From positions 18,071,040 through 18,135,039 of the forward strand of contig NC_021681.1 in assembly GCF_000247815.1 (NCBI RefSeq): a stretch of 64,000 nt of DNA, given 5' to 3'. This DNA comes from Ficedula albicollis. Lineage: Eukaryota; Chordata; Aves; Passeriformes; Muscicapidae. This document shows positions 31,141 to 45,900 of the stretch, one piece after another; the first letter of the stretch is position 1; every line of letters starts with the position of its first letter. Position numbers and translations under genes: made by a program. The notes beneath the pieces are model-generated. The model made no database searches, was not told where the DNA came from, and worked only from the letters and a program-made list of their open reading frames with translations.

Positions 31141-31304
31141 CAACCTGACTTTTTAAAATAAGCCGTTAATTAATGTCTCGGTCTGTGGAAGTGCTTCTCA
31201 AAAACCCAATTTACAAAATAAGAAACTCAACAACCTGACCTTTTAAAATGAGCCATTAATTAATATCTCGATATATGTAAGTGCTGCTAAAAATCCCCAA
31301 ATTA
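31141..31304 (+). repeat. Diverged 90-bp tandem duplication
   Basis: The segment from 31141 (CAACCTGACTTTTTAAAATA, continuing through GTTAATTAATGTCTCGGT and AAGTGCTTCT) recurs at 31231 with substitutions (GAGCCATTAATTAATATCTCG, AAGTGCTGCT). The copies are clearly diverged, so this is old and real DNA. It sits just outside the CpG island. Confidence 0.8.
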
Positions 31305-34300
31305 AAAAGTTCTGCTGTTAACTCTGGTCCCAGCAGTCTGGCAAAGCTGCTTCTCCTACGAGGCAGGGCTCGTTTCTCCATGTGCTGCCATGTGTGCTCA
31401 CCCAGCATCTCTGTACCCCAGCTCCCCTGCCTGCAGCTGGGGAAGAAGGTACGGGACAGTTTAACTTCTGTGCTGCATTGTACAGAGAGATCATGGAAAT
31501 GGGAAGTGTTCCAAAACCATTGCATTTTTCTTGCTGGGTGGAGAAAGGTTACACTTCCTCTCACTTGGTATCCGCTGTGAGAAGAAGCTGAAAGAATTTC
31601 TCCAAATAAAAGAAACCAGTGAAGCAGGGACGATTGGGAAACAGCCATGTTGCATCGTTTTCTGCTATGGCTTTGCACGAGGTGAACTATTTTGTGATCA
31701 TGCAGTATTCATTATGCTGTGCATTCCTTCAGGAATTACAGTATCCAGGCTGTGGGTTGTGAAATGCTGTAACAAAGAAATTTTAAAAAAGAAGGGATAG
31801 AGAAGACAATGGGGTGATGCAACAAACAAAACAGCAAAGTCCATGCCAAGCTGAAAGTTGCTGGCTTTTATCTGTTTGAAAAAAATCCAGCCCGGCTCTC
31901 TTGTTAAATACAGGGCTTTCCTAAGCAACCGCTTGTTCTTCCTGAACAGTAAATCCAGCCAAAGATGGGCTAAACAGTTTCAGACCAACAGGATGAGCCC
32001 TCTGGCCTTTATGAAACACACAGTAAACAGGGTGCACAGGGCAAGACTCAGGCCATGAAGTTAAAACAGGGATATAATAAATGGAAAGAGGATTCCTCCC
32101 CCAATCCATCTGAGTGCTGCAGAGCTCTCTGCATCACGGCCTGACCCAGGAGATCATTAGTACAGTCTACATCAGGCACTTGAGACACATAAATGGGAGA
32201 CCAAGTTCATGAGATCCTCTTAAAAAATCATATTTGACTTTTTAAATGTGGGGTTTTATGAGCCTTCTGGTTTTGCCTATGAGGATCAGCCTTATCACAT
32301 GTTCCTGCTTCCTCCCTGTCCGTGAGGGCTAATAGCAGATCTTTAAAAACTGGAAGCTGAGATTCTCAGATGAGTAAGATGCCTGTAAACACCGAGGCTT
32401 TATGGAATGCCTGAAAAACATGAGACTTGTGAAAATGAATAAATAAATAAAAGCCAGACTTGGCAATGCTGACAGAAAGGACTGAATACCAACTGCATTA
32501 CGGTAACATTTTTGTGGCCAAACTTGCAGCCTCAATGTTTTAATGATGGCAGCCTTTACTGCATTTAACAGAAGCCTGGATTTGATTTTTTCAGAATAAA
32601 AGGGCTTTTGAATGCTCTGTAAAGGCAGTTTCCTGACTTCATTGATCGCTGACACAAACACCAGAATTAAATCTCCTACATCTTGAGCTAAAGCAACAAT
32701 CCCATTAATTTGGAGAGCAGTGGGCTTGTACAGGAAGCAGTTGCTGGAAGAGGACATGTAGCATGAGCCGAACCAGTTGGCTGTTCTCTGTGTCTCATGT
32801 CGCCAAGCAAGAACAGGGCCAAGGTAAATCTCCATATAACCATGTTTTATTTGGAGGCTGCTAACAGCCACTCTGAGTTCATGAAGGAATGTGAATAGCC
32901 ACATCAGGAAACTCAGCAAGAGATTATTCGAACTGGCAGGGTTTAAGAAGGAAAATTAAATTTGCTCTTTGTTGTCCCTGCCTGTTTTTCCACTTCTGAA
33001 TCAGAATAAAATGAAGGACCACTCCAGAGAACTTGCACATTCCTTCACATAACTTCAAGTTGTGATGTAAAGACTATGCTGGCAGAAATATCTGTAGGTC
33101 TCAGCACATACTTTCATTAAATACATGGAAAGGATTGTTGTTAAATTACAACAAAGTAAAAAAGCTTGAAAAAAGGTACATTCGCAGCAGGCGAACTCTA
33201 ACCTGAACATAACTATGTACATAATGATGGAATGTGGCTACTTTTTGGCCCATGCTTTGGAAGTCTGAAGTTTTTTCAGGCCATAAGAATTTTCATGAGG
33301 TTAATCCTTCTATGGCACAGGGGTACAGGAGGTGGGAAGGAAGCAATCATATATCAGAGGTACCCAAGCTCCCCTGAGAGGAAACAGCCCTGCTACATAA
33401 TCTTGCCTCAGTGCTTCCAGCCCCTGCCCAGTTAATGAAGACAATCTCGGTCAGTTGGACAAGCTCTGCCCCTGCCGACCCTCCCCATGGCCATCATCCC
33501 ATGAGCTCACACCCTGCCCAGGATTCTGCTGCCTCCACCCCTAATTGTTCACTTATTCCTCTCAGGACAAGTGTACAGCAGCTTCTAAAAAGAAGATCAC
33601 TTCAGCATATCGCAGAAGTGAATCTTCTAGAATTTAAACACTGATTTCTATATCACAATAAAGTAAAAGTGGCATTTCTTCTTCCCCCAAATGTAACAGA
33701 CTAAATAAAGTCTTATATCACTACAGCTATATAGATCCACACAAACCTCATTTAAAGGGTTGCCAATTTTCCAGCTGCACGTCTTAGTACATACAGGTTA
33801 CCCCAAAGCAAGGACTGTCCATGTAATGTATGCAGCAAGCTCCAAATTGGATTTGCAAAGTGACCTGGTTAAAAACTCCCAAACCCCAAACATTTTAAAG
33901 GCAGACTTCTGGTAGCTTGTTTAGGGCTAGTCCATGGCCTGTACAATTCACCCACAGCAACTTCTGGCAGAGGTGGAGGTGAGGGCACCTCTGACATTTT
34001 TACCACTGCAGGTTGAGGCTTTCAGTTCCTCCTCTATGATTATAACCCAATTATATAAATACAGGCAGAGCTTTTAAACCACGAAACCACCACGACTTGC
34101 ACATTTACTCAGCTGCATTTAAAATATCTGTACTTTCATAATTGCAACATTGACAAGGATTTCAGAGGGAAGGCTAATTTTCACGAGGGAGACAGGATGC
34201 TTAATGATGGAGAATGTGGTGCATTGACATCAGTATTCTACTCCACTGCAAACTCCTAGAGTGAGCCCCCATATATCTGGCATTTCAGGACAGGGCTTCC

Positions 34301-35107
34301 CCCACAGTGGTCACCTCCTAGCCCAGGCTGAAGGGCACAAAATGCTCCCTGTCCACTTTGTGTGCAAGTCAGGAGAGCTTGGGCCACCCTCAAGCAGTGA
34401 AGTGCAGATACCCAGCGTTGTGCTGAGGAGTGAGGAGCCACACAGCCCATCAGCTCTCCTGTGGCACTGATTGCTGCCCTCACACAGGTGGAGCAGTAAA
34501 GTCCCAAGTGATCCTTGCTGCTTCTGGATGTGTTCTCAGGTCTCACTTGACAGGACACAGACAGGGCTGCTTTCCTGCCCTGTAGGTATGTTTTGAAAAC
34601 AAACATTGAAGTCAACAGGCCTGAGATATAACTGCAAAAGGGACTGTGGAAGTGAAAGAAAGGTAGCCCTAACATAATGTTGAGCTTTGGACTTGCAAAA
34701 TCCATAATTATATCTTGCTGTATGTCTGCACAGACCAAAGCTCATGGAGACCATGTACAGGCTATGTTTAAATGAGCTATTCCAGGTACCACAGGCAGTG
34801 TCGCCATGGTACCAGCACAGGCAGCAGAGTCCACTTCTGAAACCCAGAAAATGTGCAGGTAACCACTGCTGTGCTCTGTAGCTCACCAGCTGCTCAGCAG
34901 GTAATATAAAGCTAGTTCTAGGTGCAATTCCACGTGTTTATTTAAGCAGTGAAGCCAGTGGAGGAATTTCTTGATTCCTGTCACTCTTTTTCGCTCCTGC
35001 AACTCTGTTCCCTTTCACTGTCTCCTGTTATGCCACTACAGCTATCCATGAGGCTCACTGGAAGTGGAATGATTGAATTTATCCACATGGAGAAAACAAA
35101 CCTACCC

Positions 35108-35144
35108 ACAAACAAACAAACAAACAAATAAACAAGCAAAAAAG
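35108..35144 (+). repeat. (ACAA)n microsatellite
   Basis: Tetranucleotide ACAA repeats, slightly interrupted (AAATAAACAAGC), ending in an A run. Confidence 0.85.
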
Positions 35145-36906
35145 AGAGACAAGCAATACCCAACATTTTTTCTCTAGAGTTGCATAAGGACCACCAGAGG
35201 CAGGGACTGAAATGGCCAAGGCTGGAAGCATAGGTGGGACTCTCCTCTGAATATGTAGAAATGGCACTAGTCCAAATGTTGTTACAGAAATAATAAACAC
35301 TATTTTTTATTTTCCAGTCAGCTGCCAGTATTCTTCATTAAAACATGTTGGTTATGTTCTCTCTGGCAGTGACACACCAGGGACAAGATCTGGAAGAAGG
35401 CTGCCTCCTGGAAGTACTGCTGCTGCACAGCATCCTACTGGTACATTTTGTCCTTTGCTTGGCAGCCAGACGTGGGACTTGCTTTTGACACTGTGCTGGC
35501 TTTCACTGATATCAGATTGTGAGGGGTTGTTTCATCAGAAACAAAAGAGTGAAGTGGAATAAAGAATAAATTAGAAGAAGGACCAAGCTGTTGTTGCAAT
35601 TCCTGCAACTTGAAAGAAAAAGAGGTAAAAACCAGCAGAGATTTGATTATCAGCTTCCCCAAAGAATACTAATATTGTAATTACTGAACTCTTTCTAAAG
35701 CAGGATATAGCTACAGTAATTGCAGCACCAGAACTGTAAATGGAGAAGGATACAGAACATGCACTGTAGGACAGAAATGAAGATATTTCAGTTGGTGAAA
35801 ATCTTTGTTCTCAGGAGAGGCTGGAGAAGCTGAGACCATCTTCAGAGAGAAATGAGAGTGCTGGAGGAGCCTTTCTACATGTTCTCAGACCATTGAAAGG
35901 CAGCTGTGTTTATGGATTTTTCTTAGCCCGGGAGAATCCACTAGGAGAAAGTAAGGTCAAATGGAACACTCAAAATGACGTAGGCAAGAATGTCAGCCTT
36001 TCCCTATGTGTCCTATGAAGACATTTATGCAATATCATCTGTAGCTGGGCTGCCATACCTAAGGCTTTTGACACAGAATGAACTTTGCTTTTCAAATTAG
36101 AACTGACAAATAAAATAGATTATTCATCTCTACTTAAAAAAAAAAAAAAAAAGATAAAATGGAAAACAAGAAAGAAAAGAAAATATAGGCAGTATATTTG
36201 GAGCTCTGGCACTTAGAGAAAATATTTGTGATACAAGTTTGTTATTCAGACCTGTGCCCTTTTTCTGAGTTGAAGTTAGAAGTGAAAGGAGAATGCCTCA
36301 AACCAAGCTAGAGGCCACTCCAACACAGGAACTATCATCTTATAAACAGGGGCATGGCCTGATTTAGGTATTTCAAGAGATGCAGCAGAAGATCAGCAGT
36401 TAGTGTCAGCCTCTGCCTCAGAGACATCAGTTCATCCTGTGTCCTTGGACTTTTTAAAAACCAGGCAGATAATACCCTGACCACACAGAGGATCTGAAAG
36501 TGTTCACACAAAATCTCTGTTTCCATGCAGTCCTTGGAAGAGCTGTAGAAAAAGCCAGGGTGCCACTGCCAAAAGAGCTGAATCTCTTTAATCTCTTCTG
36601 TGCATGTCTTTAAAACTAATGTAAACTCTCACATTAGAGTCCAATGAAAGATTCCTGTGCTGGGCTGAGCCCCAGGTGAATAAGGAACCTTGGTAGTTTG
36701 AAGCATCAATTGTTTACATTTGAAAGGTATCCAGTGTGGCTGGCTGATGGCTGGTGACTGTAAGCATTTGAACTTCATACTGATAAATGTTAATGGTTTA
36801 AGATAATGGATTTTTGTTAATGACTGAGTCTAAAAAGGGAAAACAGGTTTCATTAAGGGATTCCTTGTGATCTTTGAGTGTTCATAAAAACCCAAACCAA
36901 ACAACA

Positions 36907-36924
36907 CCCCCCCCCCAAAAAAAA

Positions 36925-36969
<45 letters not shown>
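36907..36969 (+). repeat. C10-A10-C33-A10 low-complexity block
   Basis: Runs of C (36907-36916), A (36917-36926), C (36927-36959) and A (36960-36969), flanked on both sides by CCAAACCAAAC-type sequence. The 33-base C run could be real or, like the two long tracts, inflated by poly-G reads. Confidence 0.85.
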
Positions 36970-36976
<7 letters not shown>

Positions 36977-39900
36977 CAAACCCAAACAACACAAAAACAA
37001 AACCCAAGCAAAACCTGTACAATGTTACCAGAGTTGTTCTAGGACAAGAAATATCAGGGATCCTCCTGTGCTGAAATACAGTGGTAATAACCAAAATTGA
37101 CTGTGTAAAAGGAGACATCCAGTCTGACCTTGCTGCCAGGACTTCTGAAATGAACAGCAAAGTATATCCTCATCCAGTTGCAAATCATCAAATCTAGATT
37201 AGATGATAAATCTTCAGGTGAAGAAACATTCCTTCTCCATTCATTATGGACACACCCAGACAGCTCCTACAAATTAAAAGTGAGAGAGAGGAATCCACCT
37301 TTAGTGAAAAACAGTTTCTTCCTTTCTTCCTTAACTTACCATCAGAGATAATGGAGAGACATCCCAATCCAGACTCCAGAGCTGGCAGAATGGGGATGTG
37401 ATAGGACACTTCAGGTGGTAACCTCTGGACCCAGAAGATACCATCTAAGGCAGATGTTTACCCTCAGTGCAGTCACTGGCAAAGCCTGATAATCAGATAA
37501 TTCTCTTTTTAAAAACAGATTTCATCTCTCCTATACAATGAATATTTTCTTGAATTATGAAAACATTATGACTATTGTTTTGAACAAAATCCTGACTCAT
37601 TCTTAGTTGACCTAGTTGACCTACATTTGTAGTAGTTTCTCACATTTCTGCATCGTAGTGCTGTTACTATTTATCTACAATAATGCTATAAAAATCAAGG
37701 GTTCAGCTTTTTTCAATAAGGATATCTGTAAATATTCCTACAGGCTTTTTTGGATGGTGATCCAAATTCTGCGCTCACTTTTCTCTGGATAGGAGGAAAA
37801 GATGTTCATTTAAATCATATCAGATAATTATTTTTACTTACATTTCTTGAACACTTATTTGTGGTCCAGAAGATAATGTGATTTAGAATCTTATAAAATG
37901 TGTTAAGTTGGCTTAAGAAGAGCCACATAATGATCCCATCTAGCTAACATGTTAAATTGGAATAAAGTTTGATTAACTCACAAGAAGAAAAACCACCAAA
38001 TACTCCAGATTCACCCCAGGCTGAATTTCTGTTCAACCAAGATTTTCAAAGTTACTGAAATTCTGGCTGTTGAGTAATTATTCATCTGCAGTTCTGAAGG
38101 ACATTCTTCACATTCCCCACTTCTACTAAGAGCTAGTAAGTATAAAAAATGAAAGAAATAAGCAAATGAAATATTTGAGCCTCTTACCAAAACACACTAA
38201 CAGCTAATCATAATGCAGTTCAGGAGGTTCACTGCCATGATGTATTCAATGTTTTTAAGTTCCTATTGCAGTCAAACAGAGTCTATTGTAAGAGATTTCT
38301 AGATAGACTCCAATTAATATCACTTACAGGAGGTCTTGCTTGTCTCTGTGAGGCCAGACCAGCTGGGGCAGCCTGTTGACTGACTGCAGGATTTTCATCC
38401 AGCTCACAGTCAATGAGCAGCTGCTGCTTTTGGTTACTCTCTAGGGCTCACCCGTGGAATTTTCCTTGGATGGAGGCCCTGACCACCCGAAAGTGGCAGG
38501 CAGGTTCTTGGGCTTCTCTGCTGCTTTCCTGGCCAGGTGATGGAAGCTGGATTTACAAGAATGGATCAAATTTGTGCAGACAACAGCAGGAACTGGGACA
38601 TGTTTTTTCACAGGAAAGTTGCAGAATAAAATAATGCTACTGCTACAAATTCTAACTCTTTTCTAGTTCAGATGGTCTTTAAGCATGGTTGAAAGGCTTT
38701 GTAGCCTTCATACTATGAACAACCTACATTTGAATGTTTTTTTCACAATACAGTGTTCCTTAGAAAGAGGAAGGAATCTCAGAGTTTAGGACTGGCATTG
38801 CCTCATATGCCAACATACTGTGATTTAATTTCCAGTTGTTAACATAGGAATAATTATTCCCTAGCCAAGGCGGGATCCTGTGAAGTTGAACATGTTCTAG
38901 GCATTCAGTTAGCAGAGACACCATGACTGAATGCACAGCTATCAGAAATGCTGAGAGGATCTTGCAATGTTATGTTGTCTGTCCCCTTGTCCCAATATAG
39001 TGTCATGGTAGGTGACTTCTAACCCTCTCCTATACTATAGACTATATTTACATGTGCCCTATTTAAACAGCCTCGTTTCATGTCTAGATTTAATGTTTGA
39101 TACCCCTTCTCAGGACTCACCTGCACAAACAAATCTGTTTTCACACCCTCCCTGTAGTTGCTTGAGATTCTTAAAGAGCAGGTTCCCTTCCCTTTTATCA
39201 TTACTCAGAACTCCTCAAACAATTTGCTCTCATCGATCTGTCAAGGCAAGCATACTCAGATGAGATACTTCAAACAGTATCTTCTTCCTTTTCCTCCTGC
39301 CTGTCCTCTCTGAGCAGTCTGTACATATAGACAAACTCTAACTAGTTGATGCCTTCAAAATGCATGCTCAAGTCTTTGTTAAAATCTGTCCCCCCTGCTC
39401 TGAAGCTGAATGAGTTGCAGAGCCTCTGAAAGGATAAGGCCTTGACTACTGGAGTTTTTAAAACTATGCATCCCTTTGATCTCTTTCCCAATATGCACAA
39501 AATACTAAAATTCTCTCCTGGATTTCATTACACATAAAAAGACATGAAAGTGCAATTTGCTCCTTAATCATCAACAACTACCCATCAGCCTTAGCTCCAA
39601 GCTAGACCATTCTGGCCACTTCAAGAAATGGTTTTGAAATTTCCAGATTGCCCTGGCAGGTATAACTGTGACTTTGCAAACAGCTGCAGCTGTGTGTGCT
39701 AATTGCTTTCCTCTAAATTATTTAGGAGACGTTTTTGAGTGATGAGATTCCTCACAGCAGCATGTGCTAACCATTGGCAGTGGGCTCCTGAAGTGGTGGG
39801 AACTCCATCACCTGCCGAGCTGCAGAAAAGCCAGCTGTTAGCAGGCACTGCATCCCCCCTGTGCACTGAGCTGGGAGGGCAAGCTCTACCTGCTTTCAGC

Positions 39901-42900
39901 TCCTTTTCCAATAACTGCTCCATAGAAATTTATGTGTAAGCATTATATCTGCACATAACACACACTCGCTACTTTTGGGATTAGATCAGAGAATACTGGA
40001 GACTGCCTAATTTAGATAAGGCAGAATATAGGGTGTCAATGACTTGTGGAAGACAATCCATTTCACTAAACAGAACTTTTCAAGCTCTCGTCCCAGAGGC
40101 AGCAGGGGTTCTGTAAAAGGCAATTAGGACAGCTACAAATCAATAGGCTTAAACTCACCACATAGAAGGTAGCAGATTTACTGGAAAAAATTTACAAGAT
40201 ACATAAACTGAAAAAGAATGGAAAACACGACTACAGAGAGAACAAAATATTCATAATGACCCACCACTTTACCACTGCTTTTTCCTGGAGGGCTTATCTC
40301 TGTCATCCAGCTAAAAACTACTTTAAAAGCTATGTCTGAAGGTAACCATAAGCCCTGTCAGTTAAATAAAAAAACTTGTATTCCAGAGTCCAGCAGTTTA
40401 TGTCAGTATTTTTCCTTTCCCTTTTAGATATGAATAGCTGGTAGGGAGAAGCATTTAGAACCATGTTGGTAGAAGAAAAACTTAATGTCTGGAGTTGCAG
40501 GAGCTCAACAAGGAATAGCCAGAGGAATGAAGCAAAGCAGCCTGTTAGAATTTCTGCTCACAGTTGGTGCTGTGATTACCTTCCCAAGGGGCTCTCAAGG
40601 TTGTTGGGTGAGCTACTGATGTGACATCTTCCAAACTCTAGATGGAATTGTGCACTGGCTATTTTCCTAAACAGTAGGAAATCCTGCCCATTCTGTAAGT
40701 TTTAAACAATTTGAATTTACCTTGTGCTTATTTGTTCTATATATGCCAGAAGAGTCAGTGTTTTCTGTACAAAAGTGTACTGACCCCAGACTCAGAAGTT
40801 CAGACAAGAAAGACAGTGCCAAAGGGGGCTCTGTTGTTTCTCAGAGGTGAGCTGGTATTTCAGAGCCAGGTCAGATATTCCTGAGCAAAGGTATAAACTG
40901 AATTGTTGTGGAAGGTGTGCAGAGGACAGCACACCATAATCCAGTTGTGCATAAGGTCAGGAGGAGGAAGGCAGGGCAGAATGTGCCATTGCTCTAAGAG
41001 CATTCAGAAGTTTCATTTCCTTCCTCCTTTCTCCCATGCAGTGGGGTTGACTCACCGGCTGTGTCCTGTTCAGTAGGTGGAACCTGGGAGTTGAAACAGA
41101 TTCCAGACCTGCTCCCTCAGAGAGGTGAGCCACATGGACTCCTTGTACTTTCATGAAACAGCAGCCTGGGGATAAGGAGTTGGCTTCCCTACAGAAGAAG
41201 AGGAGGAAGCAGGGAGGGGGGGAAAAACTGATGCTGCCAGCCACCCATCACAGCTGCAAAAGGAGACAGGACAGAAGGTATCTGTCTGGATCTGACACAG
41301 ACTAACAGCATGGCACAGGTAAGGCTAGGAAGTCATTCATGCCTCATTTCTCCCACCTGTAAATTATTCCTCCCCCTTTATCCCCATTGGCACATCATTA
41401 TGACTGCTCAATTAATTAACGGTTTAAAAGAGCTTTGAGACATTCAAATGAAAGAAAAAGATTTTTTTTGTATTTCTGCTTCTCCAAAGTTGCATGTATA
41501 AACACTGAACTTTTAAAGTCCTTCACTGATGATGATTTACTTCCTATTTATGGATAGGAAAATTAAATAATCAAAATGTTAAAGCACACATTGTGAGAAA
41601 CAGCCTCAAGTTCCAAGATCCCACTTTTTGCATGTTCAGCTACATACAAACACAGCTTGCCTTTCACTCCCAATCCTACCTGTGAGCAGCTACAAATGAA
41701 GACATTGACCCACTGGAGATCTTATGTTCAGGACCCAAATCAAGTACCTCAAAACTCAGCCCTCTCTAGGAAACCTAAAAGAAAACTTAAGAAAACCTGT
41801 CAGGAAGCAGCACACTCCAGTGCTCTGCCCACCACATCACACACAGCACCCCTGTGTTCAGCCAGAGTTTTGGAACAGCTTCGTTGCCACTGGGGGGTCA
41901 GAACCGGGATCAGACTCTGAGAAGTATCTGTCACATGGTTCTCCAGGACAGTGAGTGTAAATCAATGTATTACAGGAGTGACAGTTTCCTTGACCAAAAC
42001 AATTAAAACTCTCACATAAAAATAGAATGCTGGAAGGAAAATCTGTCCATTATTGTGTTTAACAGAAAACCCAAGTTCCTGTCAAAAACAAGAGAATAGA
42101 GAATCTCCAGCCAGCTTTAATAGCAAGATCTTTTGAAATACTCAGCCATCTGTCACAGCAGGAGTGCTTGTTGTTCAGCCCTTCTGAAAAATTTGGCCTT
42201 TCTTTGGGAACATGATGCTTTTGAAACTCAGCTCTCAGGCCCCTCCTAGGAATCACTTCTTTCATGGAAGGTCCTGCTCTTTTTGTGTCTACCACACAGA
42301 GCTGGACAGAGCTGTCCTCAGTGGTGAAACCTGCCAGTAAAGCAGGTAGAGATGGGCTTGAAGTGCAAAACTGGAAGATTACCCTGAGCTAGCCCTAAAT
42401 CCAAGGAAAAAAGGGTAGGTTAAGTCCAAGACTAACTACACTTTCATTTAATGTTTCTTATGAAAAACATTACAAACATATTTTAGCAAATTTCCATATG
42501 TATGTATCTCATGAAAAGTGATCACAGAGTTCTCTTATTCCCCCTCCTCTGATTCTTCCAGTCCATTCTCTTCCTTCTCTTGCTGTTGTTGACACTTTGT
42601 CCCATGAGAACGAGAGGTAACAAAGGACTCAGCAATGGAATGAACTGCTCCATGCTCATAAAAGATTGTTAATAGGAAGACCTCAGTTTGGGGTAGAAAA
42701 ATAGCTTCCAGGTAGAGCTTTCTGGGGGTTAATAAAATCTGCCATACAGAAATGAAAACCCAGGAGCAGGTGAATCATTTCATGCACTGGGAGCAGAGAC
42801 AGAATCGTGCACAGCACTGCACTGAAACAATCACCCTGTAAACACCTACATCTGGAACCAGCAGTGATTCTGCTCCACAGAACAAACATTTTAAAGCAAT

Positions 42901-45900
42901 GATGTGAAAACAGCCCAGCAAAGCAGAGCATTAATCTGGACATTTGCCCTTTCCTCTGCTACTGTTTTATTAGAAGAACATGTTGCTGGTCTCCATTTTA
43001 ACAAACGTAGATTGAGTTCCTTGTGGTTCTCTAGGACAGAGACAAAAATCATGTTTATCTTCAATGAAGCAAGACCTCCAACAAGTTGATGGGATATATA
43101 AGAATATTTCTTATTTCTGAAGTGGGCCAAGAAGCTTTGAAGTTGCATTAATACCTCCAGATAGAAAGTCACACAATCCCTCCTGCTGCAAAGAAAACCT
43201 CAGTAAAATGGCTACATGAAAGTCAACAGGAAAATTCCCACCAATTTCACTGTGAACTAGACTTCAGGCCATAAATCTTCTCTGTAAAGGGTTTCCTACC
43301 AAATGTTTGAAAATTATTTTTTCCAAAGGAAAAAAATAAAGCTAATTGTTTCATTGTATTTTCTATAAAAAGCCATAACCAAACATTTCATTTTAGATTG
43401 GGGTCAATCCCAATTAAAAAATTTCCAGTTCTCACACACATCTTCACGAAGCAGTAGAACTCTGTTGGCTGACACGTTCTCTTGCTAAACTGAACTGACA
43501 CACAAGAGCTTGATAATGCCAGGCAAAATGTTTTGAACTTTCCAACCCCACAAAAGAAAAGAAATCAGCATATCAAGGTTCTTCTCCAACCCTCCCTCCC
43601 AAGTTTGCACAGTACAAATACATATGGTAATACTGCAATTTTTGAAAGCTGTGTTTAAACTACAATTCACATCACAAATGGCTACCACCTGGCATAACCC
43701 TACCAAAGCTGAGAAGCTACTCTGGAAAACAGAGCATAATTTGGAACAGAATTCAGCCTGAAGAGCTCCATGTCCCAAAGAGCCCAACAAAACCTTCCCC
43801 TTGGCTCTGCTCATTCGTTTTCAGGAAGAGCCCAGCGGAAGGGAGGCAGTCACTGTGACTGCCAGTCTTGCAGAGTCCGTGAAACCCTTTGGAGACATGA
43901 CCCCTGTTCTGGCTCTTGGATTTCCAACAGAGGACTCTATTAAAAATTATCCTCTCCAGGGCCCCAACATCTTCACCCTTAACCTTTCTGAGTCATTAAA
44001 GAGTATTCAGCCCATAATACAACAAATACAAACTTCCATTTGCTACATACAAAGCAAGCTTCCATCTGCTACGGCACAGCAACCTCAGAAGCTACTGAAA
44101 CATAAAATAACAGCTCAGACTTTGTTCTGCAAGGCTGAAGTCCCAGGAACTGAAAAGAACTTCAGCACTTGCTTGAGCTTAAGCACAAACTGAAATGCAT
44201 GGCTGAATAGGAATGGCCTGAGGAATTATGCAAATGCTTAGCTGAATCCGGGTCCAAATATGAATTACGTTAAAAGATAGAGAAGCAAGCATTGCAATTT
44301 AATCATTTTTATCTCCTTACCAAGAATGCACAAGCTCTTACAGCTAATATTACAGCAACTTCTGCTGCTGGCAGAAGCCAAATGACCTATTCTTTAACAG
44401 TCAAGCTCTCCTCATTTTCAAACTGAAGATTAGTCCATTTATGCTGAACAGTGGCACAGAATGACAATTTCATAATACACAGATTGAGAGCTATTCCAGT
44501 CACATGTTACATTATCTTGCCCTTTATCCACTGCACTACCACTTGCAATTGACTATCATGATAATAAGGTGGAGCTGCTTCTAATCTCCAATTTTGTATG
44601 TTCTGGGATGCTGGCAATTCATTATACATTGCCATAGAGTGACCAACTGGATCTGACCTTGAATCTGAACACAGAATCTGAATTCCAGAAAAAGTGGAGA
44701 CATAACTTATTCATATGAACAGACTGCAGTAAAGTTACAATGTGAGCTGGGCACTTCCTTAAAATGCTGAATAAAATGAACCTCCAACAATGGCACTGCC
44801 AAGGGCAGCCAGCACTTCCCAGCAGACTCTCGGCACTGTCCGCAAATGATCCATCCCATAAACATGAAGGCTGATTGTGAAATTTTTTCTACACATGACT
44901 AGTCCTTACTTCTTCAAATATTCTCCCAGACATGAGCATTTTTTCAGGGTCAGATCCCATAGCTGTACTGCTAACAGGCAGTGCAGTAAGTGTCCAACAC
45001 GGTTTCCAGTTTGCTCTCCTTGCAGGAATATCAGCGAATCCATAATATAATCTCTGACTATGTCACCATAGAAAACTAATGCGTTACAGTAGGACATCAT
45101 AACCCTTCCACACACTAAAGAAAGTCTTTATTTCACTGTGATCTGAGCAGAAATGCATCAGAGAAAGTGGAAAGCAATTAATAAATTCTGCTAGCAGAAG
45201 GAGGATTGTGGTAATTACAGCACAATTGCCATAGAAGATATACAAAAGAGCTTACTGAGAAAACATCCCAATTTAAACTGCACTACTTCAGGGACTGCTT
45301 GCTAACAAAATACAGAGTATTTTACTTCTAGGTCACTGATTTCAATCTGGCCTCAAAGGAAAAAATGACTGGAAGTTAATGCCAGCTGACAGTGGTGTGA
45401 AAGCTGCAGGGTGGATCTCAGCTCACTTCCTAGCAGATTGGAGGACACAACCCAAGCATTTGTGGTTTGTGTAAGTAATACGGCTAAAAATTCAGGCTGT
45501 GATTCAATGATACTGCAAATCCAGCTGTAGGACTCTTAGGACAAGGAGCTGATATGACACACAATTCTGCTGATTCCAGCTTGTCTGAAACCTTTTGACA
45601 AGTTAACAGTGCACAAACAGGTGCTGGGGTAGATCAGATATCATTGTGCTCTTTACAGCTGTAAGAAAAATTCAGGTTGTGTGTGCCAAGCAGTCCAACA
45701 GGAATGTAGGTAAGTGCCCACAGCTCACTGAGATCCAGACTGCCTGGTATCAAGGGTCAGCAATCCATGGCCTCCAAGCTTCATCCTTCAGTGACAGCAG
45801 GTGCAGGCTCATCAGAACTGTGCTGTTTTACTGCTGCTGGTCACTCTCTGAACCGGAGACAAGTGAAGGTGCTGTCTCCACCTCCGTCTGTCCTGCAAAA

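Noticed and set aside
32329..32919. 196-codon minus-strand open frame, hydrophobic and Ser-rich
   Set aside because: Longest non-artefact open frame upstream of SENP5, but no recognisable family, no splice context and a tail of low-complexity hydrophobic residues. A protein search would decide it.
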